A stretch of DNA of 64,000 nucleotides from Sphingomonadales bacterium EhC05 (GTDB taxonomy: Bacteria > Pseudomonadota > Alphaproteobacteria > Sphingomonadales > Sphingomonadaceae). Under the pieces are notes generated by a model, which was not told the origin of the DNA, ran no database searches, and saw nothing but the letters and a program-made list of their open reading frames with translations. The translations under genes and the position numbers were made by a program. Below, piece after piece: positions 44,735 to 52,821 of the stretch (positions are counted from its first letter, which is position 1; every line of letters begins with the position of its first letter). The stretch covers positions 160,724 to 224,723 of the forward strand of contig LXYP01000020.1 of assembly GCA_001650955.1 (NCBI GenBank), in the 5' to 3' direction.

Positions 44735-44892
44735 ACGAGATTGATACAAGCAAACCGCCGATGAGCGCGGAAGAACAGAAAGCCTTTCAGGCGCGGCAAA
44801 AACAGCGGGCCATCATCATGGCTGGCTTGCTGCTGTTCATGGTCGTGCTATTCTATCTGATCACTATCGTGAAGATTGGAGCAGGTTCCTGA
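44731..44892 (+). CDS. CoxF-like small oxidase-associated protein
   Basis: A 53-residue protein that is easy to miss. It has a hydrophilic N-terminus ([16 protein letters not shown], residues 11-26) and one transmembrane helix (about 28-47, [20 protein letters not shown]). It starts in an ATGA overlap with ctaB and its TGA shares a base with the ATG of ctaG (TGATG at 44890-44894), so all three are translationally coupled. Position and layout match the CoxF proteins found between ctaB and ctaG in alphaproteobacteria; a role in oxidase assembly is presumed from context. Confidence 0.85.
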   Translation: MNEIDTSKPPMSAEEQKAFQARQKQRAIIMAGLLLFMVVLFYLITIVKIGAGS

Positions 44893-45479
44893 TGTCTACA
44901 GCAGCTTCGACCCTTTCGGACAAGAATCGACGCAGCGCAATGATGGCCGCGCTGATGGGCCTCGGCATGTTGGGCATGGGCTATGCCGCAGTGCCGCTCT
45001 ACGAAATATTCTGCCGTGTAACCGGCTATGGCGGAACGACGCAGCGAACCGATGCCGCGACTGCCGCTACCGTCCAATCCACCAGTCGAGTGATGTCGAT
45101 ACGTTTCGACTCCAACGTCAATTCGGCTTTGCCATGGACGTTCAAGCCAGAGAATCCGGTCGACCGGGTCAGCGTGGGCGCGAAGGATATGGCGATCTAT
45201 CTGGCGACCAATGAATCGACGGTGCCGGTTGTCGGTACCGCAACATTCAATGTCACTCCGGTGCAAGCGGGCCAATATTTTCATAAGGTCCAGTGTTTTT
45301 GTTTCACCGAGCAACTGCTCAAGCCCGGAGAGACCATGCGCATGCCGGTTCTCTACTATGTCGATCCCGCGATATTGGAAGATCCGGAGACTCGCGATAT
45401 TGAAGAAATCACATTGAGCTACACATTTTACCGTTCAAAAGACGGGTTGGCGGTGGATGCTGCCGGTGGCAAAATCTAA
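44892..45479 (+). CDS. ctaG: cytochrome c oxidase assembly protein CtaG (Cox11)
   Basis: A 195-residue Cox11-type copper chaperone that delivers copper to the CuB site of subunit I. One N-terminal transmembrane helix (about 17-38, ending in MGYAAVPLYEIFC) is followed by a periplasmic immunoglobulin-like domain with the copper motif KVQ-C-F-C-FTEQ (about 133-140). A further conserved cysteine lies in YEIFCRVTGYGG. The start overlaps the CoxF-like stop by one base; coxC follows after 31 nt. Confidence 0.95.
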   Translation: MSTAASTLSDKNRRSAMMAALMGLGMLGMGYAAVPLYEIFCRVTGYGGTTQRTDAATAATVQSTSRVMSIRFDSNVNSALPWTFKPENPVDRVSVGAKDMAIYLATNESTVPVVGTATFNVTPVQAGQYFHKVQCFCFTEQLLKPGETMRMPVLYYVDPAILEDPETRDIEEITLSYTFYRSKDGLAVDAAGGKI

Positions 45480-45510
45480 AGATATTACAAGACAGGGTTA
45501 GGGAAACATT

Positions 45511-46377
45511 ATGGCCGGCGCAAAGAACCACGATTATCATATTTTGCCACCAGACATCTGGCCGTTTATCGGTTCTTTTGCTGCGTTCGTTATGGCGATC
45601 GGCGGCATTCGCTGGATGCACAGTGACATTTATAGCTTTGGCCCACTGATCTTCGCAATTGGCGTATCCGCTGTTGCTTTGACCTTCTACGCTTGGTGGG
45701 CCAATGTGATCAAAGAGGCGCATGCTGGCGATCACACGCCTGTGGTGCAATTGCACCTGCGTTACGGGATGATCCTGTTCATCGCGTCCGAAGTGATGTT
45801 CTTCGTCGGCTGGTTCTGGGCATGGTTTGACTATTCCCTGTTCCCGCAGCCGCTCGAACTGGTTGATGGCATCACAACCAATTATATTGGCCAGGAAGGC
45901 GCCGCAGCCTTGTTGCAATGGCCGCCCAAAGGCATCGAAGTTCTCAATGCATTTGAACTTCCGCTACTCAATACGATGATTTTGCTATGTTCGGGTACAA
46001 CCGTGACCTGGGCCCATCACTCGCTGATCAACGGCAATCGCCAGGGCATGATAACGGGCCTTTGGCTGACGATCATCCTTGGAGTCGTGTTCACTGCCAT
46101 CCAGGCCTATGAATATAGCATCGCGCCATTCCCGTTTGCCGGCATCAACTATAGTGCGGCTTTCTATATGGCGACGGGCTTCCACGGCTTTCACGTTCTC
46201 GTCGGTACGATCTTCCTGATCGTCTGTCTGGCGCGCGCCTATAAGGGACATTTCACGCCAAAGCAGCATTTTGGTTTTGAAGCGGCTGCCTGGTATTGGC
46301 ATTTCGTCGATGTCGTATGGCTGTTCCTCTTCATCGTCGTCTATGTCTGGGGCGGCTGGGGTGCCCCCGTCCACTAG
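45511..46377 (+). CDS. coxC: cytochrome c oxidase subunit III
   Basis: A 288-residue membrane subunit III with seven helices that stabilises the proton-pumping core. Landmarks are HDYHILPPDIWPFIGS, the glutamate in ASEVMFFVGWFWAWF (conserved proton-path carboxylate region) and FHGFHVLVGTIFLIVC. The AGGG-type ribosome site precedes the ATG. A terminator-like hairpin starts 29 nt after its stop, but inside the next gene. Confidence 0.97.
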   Translation: MAGAKNHDYHILPPDIWPFIGSFAAFVMAIGGIRWMHSDIYSFGPLIFAIGVSAVALTFYAWWANVIKEAHAGDHTPVVQLHLRYGMILFIASEVMFFVGWFWAWFDYSLFPQPLELVDGITTNYIGQEGAAALLQWPPKGIEVLNAFELPLLNTMILLCSGTTVTWAHHSLINGNRQGMITGLWLTIILGVVFTAIQAYEYSIAPFPFAGINYSAAFYMATGFHGFHVLVGTIFLIVCLARAYKGHFTPKQHFGFEAAAWYWHFVDVVWLFLFIVVYVWGGWGAPVH

Positions 46378-46383
46378 GGTCAT

Positions 46384-46779
46384 ATGTTGATTGAAACCGA
46401 TAATGAAAAAGGGCAGCCGGAACTTCTTCCCGCTGCCCTTTTTGGCTTATGTCCCAATTGCGGGCAGAAGACCCTGTTTGCCGAATATACGAAATTTTCG
46501 GACAGTTGCCGTGCGTGCGGGCTGGATTATACAAAATTCAATGTCGGCGATGGACCCGCGGCATTTCTCACTCTGATTGTCGGCGGGGCAATTCTCGCGC
46601 TGGCGCTGATTGTCGAACTGAACTTCTATCCACCGATGTGGGTACATGCTCTGCTTTGGTTTCCCCTGACCATTGTTGCGGTCGTCGGTTCTTTACGTGT
46701 TTCCAAAGCCGCGCTTTTGATATTAGAACATCGCAACCAGGCCCATGAGGGCAGTATTGATGATGAGGCGCCGAAATGA
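46384..46779 (+). CDS. DUF983 zinc-ribbon membrane protein
   Basis: A 131-residue DUF983 protein. The N-terminus has a zinc-ribbon C-PN-C ... C-RA-C (about 23-26 and 43-46, within LFGLCPNCGQKTLFAEY and SDSCRACGLDY), followed by two transmembrane helices (about 59-79 and 86-106). The family often sits next to SURF1 in alphaproteobacterial oxidase clusters, as here (its stop overlaps the SURF1 start), so an assembly role is likely but not shown. A strong 12-bp hairpin with a T-tract covers codons about 8-20 of the gene. Confidence 0.85.
   Translation: MLIETDNEKGQPELLPAALFGLCPNCGQKTLFAEYTKFSDSCRACGLDYTKFNVGDGPAAFLTLIVGGAILALALIVELNFYPPMWVHALLWFPLTIVAVVGSLRVSKAALLILEHRNQAHEGSIDDEAPK
46406..46443 (+). 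terminator. terminator-like hairpin within the start of the DUF983 gene
   Basis: AAAAAGGGCAGC (46406-46417) pairs perfectly with GCTGCCCTTTTT (46432-46443), with a 14-nt loop and a built-in five-T tail, which is the form of a Rho-independent terminator. It begins 29 nt after the coxC stop but lies in codons about 8-20 of the DUF983 frame. It may lower transcription from the oxidase genes into DUF983, SURF1 and thrC, or be suppressed by translating ribosomes. Confidence 0.7.
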
Positions 46780-47369
46780 AGCGAGTTATCCCAATCATCG
46801 GAACCTTATTGGTTCTCGCCGCGGTGGCGATCATGGTCGCTCTCGGGATCTGGCAGTTGCAGCGTGCGGAATGGAAAGATGGACTATTGGCGACTTATGC
46901 GGCGGCGGCGGACCAGCCAGCGATCGCCTATCCGATGGTCTCAACCGATGATGATCCGCCCTATTTTCGCGGTTCATCGGTCAATTGCCTCGAAGTGGTC
47001 AGTTGGCGCTCGACCAGTGGGCGCAATGTCAGCGGCCAGTCCGGATGGGCTCATATTGCGCAATGTAAAACCGGCGGTGGAGAAGGACCCGGCGCCCAGA
47101 TCGTAGCGGGCTGGTCGACAACCCCGGACAACCCCGAGTGGGCAGGCGGGACAGTGGATGGCATTATTGCGCCGGATACCCAGAATATCATACGCCTCGT
47201 TGCAACCGAGCCGGTCGCCGGTCTGCAACAAAGCCAGCCGCCGTCGATTGATGATATTCCGAACAACCATATGGCCTATGCGGTGCAGTGGTTCCTTTTC
47301 GCTGGAATCGCGCTGATCATATATTTGCTGGCTTTGCGCGGTCGCAATAAAGCACCACCCAAAGCATAG
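46776..47369 (+). CDS. SURF1 family oxidase assembly protein
   Basis: A 197-residue SURF1 protein, involved in heme a insertion into subunit I. The first transmembrane helix (about 6-25) ends in the conserved GIWQLQRAEWKDGL. The periplasmic domain follows, and the second helix (about 172-190) is preceded by the SURF1 signature PNNHMAYAVQWFLFAGIALI. It is shorter than many homologues (about 220-250). ATGA overlap with the DUF983 gene. thrC begins 42 nt after. Confidence 0.9.
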   Translation: MKRVIPIIGTLLVLAAVAIMVALGIWQLQRAEWKDGLLATYAAAADQPAIAYPMVSTDDDPPYFRGSSVNCLEVVSWRSTSGRNVSGQSGWAHIAQCKTGGGEGPGAQIVAGWSTTPDNPEWAGGTVDGIIAPDTQNIIRLVATEPVAGLQQSQPPSIDDIPNNHMAYAVQWFLFAGIALIIYLLALRGRNKAPPKA

Positions 47370-47411
47370 TGCTTGCTCTCATCACTTGCCGAGGCTAACC
47401 CGCTGGCCATT

Positions 47412-48815
47412 ATGGAATATATTTCGACGCGCGGGGGCGGAAAGCCGCTAGATTTTGAACAGGTCACGCTTGCGGGCCTTGCCGGAGACGGCGGGCTCTA
47501 CGTGCCCCGGCAATGGCCGCGATTCAGCCATGAAGATATCTCACAAATGGCTGGCCTGCCTTATCCGGAGCTGGCCGCGCGGGTGATGCAACCCTTCGTT
47601 GGTGACACGCTGACAGAAGCGGAATTGCGCGCACTTTGTGATGAAGCCTATGGGCGATTCGCCCATAAGGCGGTGACGCCGCTGGTGCAGCTCGACGAAC
47701 GGCAATGGTTGCTTGAACTGTTCCACGGGCCGACTCTCGCCTTCAAGGATGTCGCGCTGCAGCTGCTCGGCCTGATGTTTGAAACGTTCCTCGCGCGCCA
47801 GGATAAGCATCTGACGGTTGTCGGAGCAACCTCGGGCGATACCGGATCGGCTGCAATTGATGCATTGGCTGGGCGCGACAAGGTCGACATATTCATGCTT
47901 CATCCTGCGGGACGGATTTCCGATGTTCAGCGCCGGCAAATGACCACGGTGCGCGCGCCCAATGTCCATAATATTGCGATTGAAGGCAGTTTTGACGACG
48001 CCCAGGCCATGGTCAAGCGGATGTTCTCCGACTCCACAGTCACCGACCGCTTCGCGATTTCTGCTGTGAACTCGATCAACTGGGCCAGGTTGATGGCGCA
48101 GATCGTCTATTATTTCTATGCCGCAAGCCAGTTGGGCGCGCCGCAGCGCAAGGTCGCCTTCTCGGTGCCGACCGGGAATTTCGGTGATGTCTTCGCGGGC
48201 TATGTGGCAGGGCAGATGGGCTTGCCGATCGAGCGGCTGATTGTCGCAACCAACGTTAACGATATTCTCCATCGCGCGCTTAGTGCGGGGGATTATTCTG
48301 CCGGGACAGTGACCCCGACGTCGGCGCCGTCGATGGATATTCAGGTGAGCAGTAATTTTGAACGGCTGCTGTTCGATCTCGAAGGCCGGGATGGAGACAA
48401 GACGATGGCGCGGATGATCGCTTTCGAATCATCCCGAAACATGCAGATTGATGATGACATGCGGTTGAAAGCATCCGAGAAATTCACCAGCCTGCGAGTC
48501 GATCCTGACGAGATGTCGATCGCCATGCGCTGGGCCCATGAAGAAGCCGGACAGGTGATTGATCCACATACTGCTATTGGCCTGTCTGCAGCCAAGTCGA
48601 TTGACATGGATCCATCCGTTCCGATTGTGACACTGGCGACCGCGCATCCGGCGAAATTTCGTGATGCGGTGGAGCGTGCAACCGGGGTCCGTCCGATGCT
48701 GCCGCGCCGGATCGGCGATCTGTTTGACCGCGAAGAGGCGCTGGACAAGCTGCCGGGAGATTATGACGCCGTGAAAGCCTATGTCATGGGCAAAGCGACA
48801 CCCGCCCATGGCTGA
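47412..48815 (+). CDS. thrC: threonine synthase
   Basis: A 467-residue PLP enzyme that turns O-phosphohomoserine into threonine. The N-terminus MEYISTRGGGKPLDFEQVTLAGLAGDGGLYVP and the PLP lysine in GPTLAFKDVALQLLG (about 104-118) are family signatures; ATSGDTGSAAIDAL binds the PLP phosphate. The ATG at 47412 is preferred over the TTG 13 codons earlier. Linkage after SURF1 is usual in alphaproteobacteria. Its 3' end overlaps the methyltransferase start by 8 nt. Confidence 0.96.
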   Translation: MEYISTRGGGKPLDFEQVTLAGLAGDGGLYVPRQWPRFSHEDISQMAGLPYPELAARVMQPFVGDTLTEAELRALCDEAYGRFAHKAVTPLVQLDERQWLLELFHGPTLAFKDVALQLLGLMFETFLARQDKHLTVVGATSGDTGSAAIDALAGRDKVDIFMLHPAGRISDVQRRQMTTVRAPNVHNIAIEGSFDDAQAMVKRMFSDSTVTDRFAISAVNSINWARLMAQIVYYFYAASQLGAPQRKVAFSVPTGNFGDVFAGYVAGQMGLPIERLIVATNVNDILHRALSAGDYSAGTVTPTSAPSMDIQVSSNFERLLFDLEGRDGDKTMARMIAFESSRNMQIDDDMRLKASEKFTSLRVDPDEMSIAMRWAHEEAGQVIDPHTAIGLSAAKSIDMDPSVPIVTLATAHPAKFRDAVERATGVRPMLPRRIGDLFDREEALDKLPGDYDAVKAYVMGKATPAHG

Positions 48816-49692
48816 GGTGGATATCACGCCAGCTGTGATGATCAGCGATTCGCGCGAAGATTATGCCTTGGTCGACAGCGGCGATGGCCGGAAGCTGGAA
48901 CGCTATGGCAGATTCCTCTTCATTCGACCGGAACCCCAAGCCATGTGGTCACCCAGTCAGCCGGATTGGCAGGCCGACGGGGAGTTTATCCCCGCTTCGG
49001 ACGAAGATGGCGGTGGCCGCTGGCACCTCAATGCCAATGTTCCGCAGACAGGCTGGCAGCAGAGCTGGGAAGAGGTGCAGTTCACCGCGCAATGCACCCC
49101 CTTCCGGCATCTCGCCTATTTTCCCGACATGGATCCCGTCTGGCGCTGGATCAGATCCCGATTGGAGGGATTGGAGGCGCCTGACGCCCTTAATCTGTTC
49201 GGCTATACGGGTGTAGGAACTCTGGCTTTGTCGGCTTCTGGCGCGAAACTGGTCCATGTCGATGCGTCGAAAAAGTCGGTCACCGCAGCCCGCGCCAATG
49301 CCGCACTTTCGGGCATGTCAGAACGCCCTGTACGCTGGATAATCGATGATGCTGCGAAATTTACCGCGCGCGAAGTGCGCCGGGAACGACGTTATGATGC
49401 GATCCTGTTGGATCCGCCCAAATATGGCCGAGGTCCCGACGGCGAGATCTGGCGTTTGGAAGAAGATCTCGCCGGGCTGGTTGAAAATTGCGGAAAGCTG
49501 TTGGACGCCGAAAGCCGCTGTCTGTTCCTGACCGTCTATGCGGTGCGGATGTCTGCGCTGGCCCTAGGCTCGCTGCTCCAGGAGAAGCTTTCCCATCTCG
49601 GCGGCCAAATTGAAGTTGGCGAATTGGCCGTCCGCGAAGAAGCGCGGGGGCTGTTGCTGCCGACGGCAATTTACGCCCGATGGTCGGCGTGA
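48808..49692 (+). CDS. class I SAM-dependent methyltransferase, RlmI-like
   Basis: A 294-residue methyltransferase. After an N-terminal RNA-binding-like part, the Rossmann domain shows the SAM motif LNLFGYTGVGTLALSASGAKLVHVDASKKSV (about 122-152) and motif IV AILLDPPKYGRGPDGE, in the form seen in rRNA cytosine C5-methyltransferases of the RlmI/RlmK group. The target is therefore probably 23S rRNA (inference). The ATG at 48808 overlaps thrC by 8 nt; nine further codons upstream are open. In related genomes a class I rRNA methyltransferase is often found after thrC. Confidence 0.85.
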   Translation: MAEVDITPAVMISDSREDYALVDSGDGRKLERYGRFLFIRPEPQAMWSPSQPDWQADGEFIPASDEDGGGRWHLNANVPQTGWQQSWEEVQFTAQCTPFRHLAYFPDMDPVWRWIRSRLEGLEAPDALNLFGYTGVGTLALSASGAKLVHVDASKKSVTAARANAALSGMSERPVRWIIDDAAKFTAREVRRERRYDAILLDPPKYGRGPDGEIWRLEEDLAGLVENCGKLLDAESRCLFLTVYAVRMSALALGSLLQEKLSHLGGQIEVGELAVREEARGLLLPTAIYARWSA

Positions 49693-49729
49693 CTTGCCAT
49701 TGTCCGCAGAAAGTGGTGAGGCTTTTCAA

Positions 49730-50101
49730 ATGACAGATACATTATTGCTTGAAGTGAATGATCTTGAGGTCGACGTCCTCACCGGCATCTATTCCGAGGA
49801 GACGCACCTCCCGCAGCCGCTGCGCATCTCGATTGCGGCGGAACTGAAGGTCCAGGAACATTATGACGCCGATACGCCGCTTGATAGATCCAAAAATTAC
49901 ATGGACTTGAAACATGCGGCGACCGAAGCCATCCCGGAGGCGGTTCATTTCAAACTGATCGAAGCTGTTGCGGATCATATTATCGAGACGATATTTTTGC
50001 AGGACAGAAATGTGCTGCGGGTCACCGTCAAGATCGTCAAACTGCTCATCTCCGAGAAAGGGGAGCAGATCGGCATTACGCTGAGCCGGAGCCGTAAATG
50101 A
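49730..50101 (+). CDS. folB: dihydroneopterin aldolase (FolB)
   Basis: A 123-residue T-fold enzyme that cleaves dihydroneopterin to 6-hydroxymethyl-dihydropterin and glycolaldehyde in folate synthesis. The pterin-binding start LEVNDLEVDVLTGIYSEET and the glutamate-containing HFKLIEAVADHIIE stretch are typical. The ATG at 49730 has GTGAGG 8 nt upstream; the preceding open frame overlaps the methyltransferase and is discarded. Its stop overlaps the FolM-like gene start by 4 nt, pairing two folate-pathway genes. Confidence 0.88.
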   Translation: MTDTLLLEVNDLEVDVLTGIYSEETHLPQPLRISIAAELKVQEHYDADTPLDRSKNYMDLKHAATEAIPEAVHFKLIEAVADHIIETIFLQDRNVLRVTVKIVKLLISEKGEQIGITLSRSRK

Positions 50102-50862
50102 CCGCTTCGCTGGCGCTGGTAACCGGCGGTGTACGGCGCGTGGGTGCTGCGATTGCCGGGAAGTTGGCACAGGCGGGATATGCTCTCGCGCTCCATGGGC
50201 ATAGCGATGCGGAACCGGATGACGACCTCAAAAGCATATTGTCTGCGCAGAAAACCGATTGGCATGGTTTTGTCGCCGATTTTGACGAATCCAATGCACC
50301 CATTGCCCTGCTTGCAGAGGTCCGGGCCCATTTTGGACGGACGCCCGATGTGCTGGTCAATAGTGCATCGATTTTCGGGCAAGATGATGCCTCGAATATT
50401 GATGCCAAATCATTGGAGCAACATCTTCGTGTGAACGTGATGGTGCCCGTCTTGCTGGCGACCGAATTGGCAAAACAAACCGCCAGCGGTCAGCGGGCTG
50501 CCGTTGTCCAGATACTGGACCAGCGGGTGCGCAATCCCAATCGTGATCAGCTCAGCTACACATTGTCCAAGCAAGCGCTTGCCGAGAGCGTGCGCACGCT
50601 CGCCATTGCCTGTGCCGAAAAGCTGCGCGTCAATGGTGTCGCTCCCGGCCTGACTCTGACCGCGGGCGAATATGGCGACAAACAACTGGCCAATATCACG
50701 GAGATGATGCCGCTGGATCGCCTGCCAAATCCCGATGATATTGCCGAAGCCGTGCTCTATTTCGCCCAGGCAGACGCGGTGACTGGGCAGACATTATGCG
50801 TTGATGGTGGTGCCAATCTCCGGGCCTTTGAAAGGGATTTCGTCCATCTCGGTCACGACTAG
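50098..50862 (+). CDS. FolM-like SDR (dihydromonapterin/pteridine reductase type)
   Basis: A 254-residue short-chain dehydrogenase. The NADPH turn is TGG-VRRVG (about 9-16), with the double arginine seen in pteridine reductases and FolM in place of the classical TGxxxGxG. The catalytic YTLSK (about 159-163) and the serine/aspartate region VQILDQRVRNPN are present. ATGA coupling with folB supports reduction of a dihydropterin in tetrahydropterin or folate synthesis (inference). Other SDR roles cannot be ruled out. Confidence 0.85.
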   Translation: MTASLALVTGGVRRVGAAIAGKLAQAGYALALHGHSDAEPDDDLKSILSAQKTDWHGFVADFDESNAPIALLAEVRAHFGRTPDVLVNSASIFGQDDASNIDAKSLEQHLRVNVMVPVLLATELAKQTASGQRAAVVQILDQRVRNPNRDQLSYTLSKQALAESVRTLAIACAEKLRVNGVAPGLTLTAGEYGDKQLANITEMMPLDRLPNPDDIAEAVLYFAQADAVTGQTLCVDGGANLRAFERDFVHLGHD

Positions 50863-50982
50863 CGGATCAATATGCCCTAAAGGACAGGATTGATCCGAAC
50901 GTCGCCTTTCTTATGTTTATAGCACCCAAGCAACTGGCCGCAGTCGTGGCCGGACGGGTAGCAAATTCTCGAAAGGTTTATC

Positions 50983-51558
50983 ATGCGCATTTCCCCCAGA
51001 ATAATTTTGACCACCACTGCGGTCGTCGCTCTTGCCGCCTGTTCCACAGAAGCACCTGAAGCCGCCGTTGATGATAGTGCCGTTGAAGACGTCGCCATGG
51101 GCGATGAAGCAGCCGGAACCATTGTAGACGTCGCAGTTGGTAATCCTGATTTCTCAACCCTTGTCACTGCTGTCACTGCAGCTGGTCTCGGCGAAACGCT
51201 CAGCGGCGATGGACCGTTTACGGTTTTCGCGCCAACCAACGCAGCATTTGAGAAAATTGATCCCGCGACGCTCAGTTCCCTGCTGACCCCAGAAATGAAA
51301 GATGATCTCACCGGATTGCTGACATATCATGTTGTCGCTGGCGAACTCAAAGCAGCAGATGTCGTTGCTGCAATCACCGAAGGCGGCGGCACGGCAACAT
51401 TGACGACTGTTCAGGGCGCGGAATTGAAAGCGACACTGGATGGCGAGTCCGTGATCCTTGAAGATGCTGCTGGTGGCAAGTCGACGGTTATCTTGACCGA
51501 TGTCGATGCGTCCAATGGCGTTGTTCATGCCATCGATACGGTGATCATGCCTGGTTAA
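50983..51558 (+). CDS. fasciclin-domain lipoprotein
   Basis: A 191-residue lipoprotein (lipobox L-A-A-C, residue about 19) with one fasciclin (FAS1) domain (about 50-190). FAS1 motifs are FSTLVTAVTAAGLGETLSGDGPFTVFAPTNAAF and the C-terminal VDASNGVVHAIDTVIMP. An acidic linker follows the lipid site. FAS1 domains mediate adhesion or cell-surface contacts. A strong terminator (51591-51620) follows, so it is an independent unit. A second FAS1 lipoprotein gene is next. Confidence 0.93.
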   Translation: MRISPRIILTTTAVVALAACSTEAPEAAVDDSAVEDVAMGDEAAGTIVDVAVGNPDFSTLVTAVTAAGLGETLSGDGPFTVFAPTNAAFEKIDPATLSSLLTPEMKDDLTGLLTYHVVAGELKAADVVAAITEGGGTATLTTVQGAELKATLDGESVILEDAAGGKSTVILTDVDASNGVVHAIDTVIMPG

Positions 51559-51590
51559 ATTTCGTCCCCCGAACTAGGATGAATTGGAAG

Positions 51591-51620
51591 AGGCTCCGCA
51601 AATTTGCGGGGCCTTTTTTT
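51591..51620 (+). terminator. Rho-independent terminator
   Basis: AGGCTCCGCA (51591-51600) / TGCGGGGCCT (51605-51614, one G-T pair), 4-nt loop, then a run of T to 51620. It ends the first fasciclin gene. Confidence 0.92.
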
Positions 51621-51736
51621 GTTAGGGAGAAATTGCGGGTTTGCTTTCTGCTGGCGACCGGATTAGCTTTTTCGAGTAGCTATGTGCACGTGGGTCGCAT
51701 GTGCGTATTTCAGATAATAGAAGCGAAAGGAAAATC

Positions 51737-52306
51737 ATGCTAAGCCCCCCGAAAATCTTAATGGTCTGTGCCGCACTGGCCATTGTCCCCGCCTGCTCAT
51801 CGGAACTGAGTGAAGACGAGCAAGCAATTCTCGACAAGCGTTTGGCAGACGAAGCCGTACCGACCAATCTGACTGCTGTCGTTCAAGCCAATGAGAATCT
51901 TTCGACCGCCAGCACTTTGGTCGGCATGTCCGGTATTGCGGCTGAGTTGAAAGATGATGGGCCGTTCACCGCTTTCACGGCGACCAATGATGCGTTTAAT
52001 AAAATGGATCAGGAATTGCTCAGCGGCCTGATGTCAGCTGAAGACAAGACCGAACTTGCCGCGATGGCAAAATATGGGCTGGCCAACGGCACCATGACTT
52101 CTGCGGATATCGTCAAGGCCATTGCCGATGGCGGTGGAAGTACAACCATCACCACCCTGCAAGGTGGAGCCATTACAGCGACCATGGATGGCGACAAGGT
52201 CGTACTTGAAGATGGCGCAGGCAATAAAGCAAATATTGTTGAAGCCGATGTTGAATCGAGCAATGGCACCTTGCACATCATCGATACGGTCCTGATGCCC
52301 GGATGA
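51737..52306 (+). CDS. fasciclin-domain lipoprotein (second copy)
   Basis: A 189-residue lipoprotein (lipobox V-P-A-C, residue about 20) with one fasciclin domain (about 45-188). It resembles the neighbour (DDGPFTAFTATNDAFNKM ... VESSNGTLHIIDTVLMPG), but the first FAS1 helix region is more divergent. The pair is likely an old tandem duplication with separate terminators. The ATG at 51737 has AAAGGAAA upstream, better than the start 12 codons earlier. A terminator lies at 52330-52357. Confidence 0.9.
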   Translation: MLSPPKILMVCAALAIVPACSSELSEDEQAILDKRLADEAVPTNLTAVVQANENLSTASTLVGMSGIAAELKDDGPFTAFTATNDAFNKMDQELLSGLMSAEDKTELAAMAKYGLANGTMTSADIVKAIADGGGSTTITTLQGGAITATMDGDKVVLEDGAGNKANIVEADVESSNGTLHIIDTVLMPG

Positions 52307-52329
52307 ATTGAGATAATGTCAGAAAGAAG

Positions 52330-52357
52330 GGCCTCGCTGCAAAGCGGGGCCTTTTTT
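52330..52357 (+). terminator. Rho-independent terminator
   Basis: GGCCTCGCT (52330-52338) / AGCGGGGCC (52343-52351, one G-T pair), loop GCAA, then TTTTTT (52352-52357). It ends the second fasciclin gene. Its stem resembles the 51591 terminator. Confidence 0.92.
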
Positions 52358-52410
52358 ATTGGCGCGCCAACGGATAGGATCGGATTGGACGAGTTTCAGA
52401 AGGAAAGCAG

Positions 52411-52821
52411 ATGGCGCAATATTGGTTGATGAAATCGGAACCGGATGAATATGGCTGGGATGATCTGGTCGCCGAGAAAGAGGGTATTTGGGACGGTGTC
52501 AAAAATGCCCAGGCGTCGAATAATATGAAGGCGATGAAAAAGGGCGATCAGATATTCTTCTATCACTCGCGGCAGGGCCTCGAAGTTGTTGGCATTATGG
52601 AGGTCAGCGAAGAACATAGTCCTGACGTCACCACCGATCCCGACCGCTGGGTTGTCGTCAAGGTTAAGCCCGTACGGAAACTTGACAAGGCGGTCCCGCT
52701 CAAAGCGATGAAACAGAATCCAAAGCTCAAGGATTTGGCGATCATTCGCCAGACGCGGCTCTCAGTGGCTCCGTTAACGGCAGGCGAGTGGGAAGAGATT
52801 CTTGCGATGGCAGGGGAATGA
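52411..52821 (+). CDS. EVE-domain protein
   Basis: A 136-residue EVE-domain protein, a PUA-like fold related to the YTH domain and to human THYN1, thought to recognise modified nucleic acid bases. Characteristic segments are the start YWLMKSEPDEYGWDDLV, WDGVKNAQASNNMKAMKKGDQIFFYHS and RLSVAPLTAGEWEEIL. It is soluble. Its stop overlaps the glutaminase start by 4 nt. No restriction or phage-defence genes are next to it, so a housekeeping role is more likely here. Confidence 0.93.
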   Translation: MAQYWLMKSEPDEYGWDDLVAEKEGIWDGVKNAQASNNMKAMKKGDQIFFYHSRQGLEVVGIMEVSEEHSPDVTTDPDRWVVVKVKPVRKLDKAVPLKAMKQNPKLKDLAIIRQTRLSVAPLTAGEWEEILAMAGE

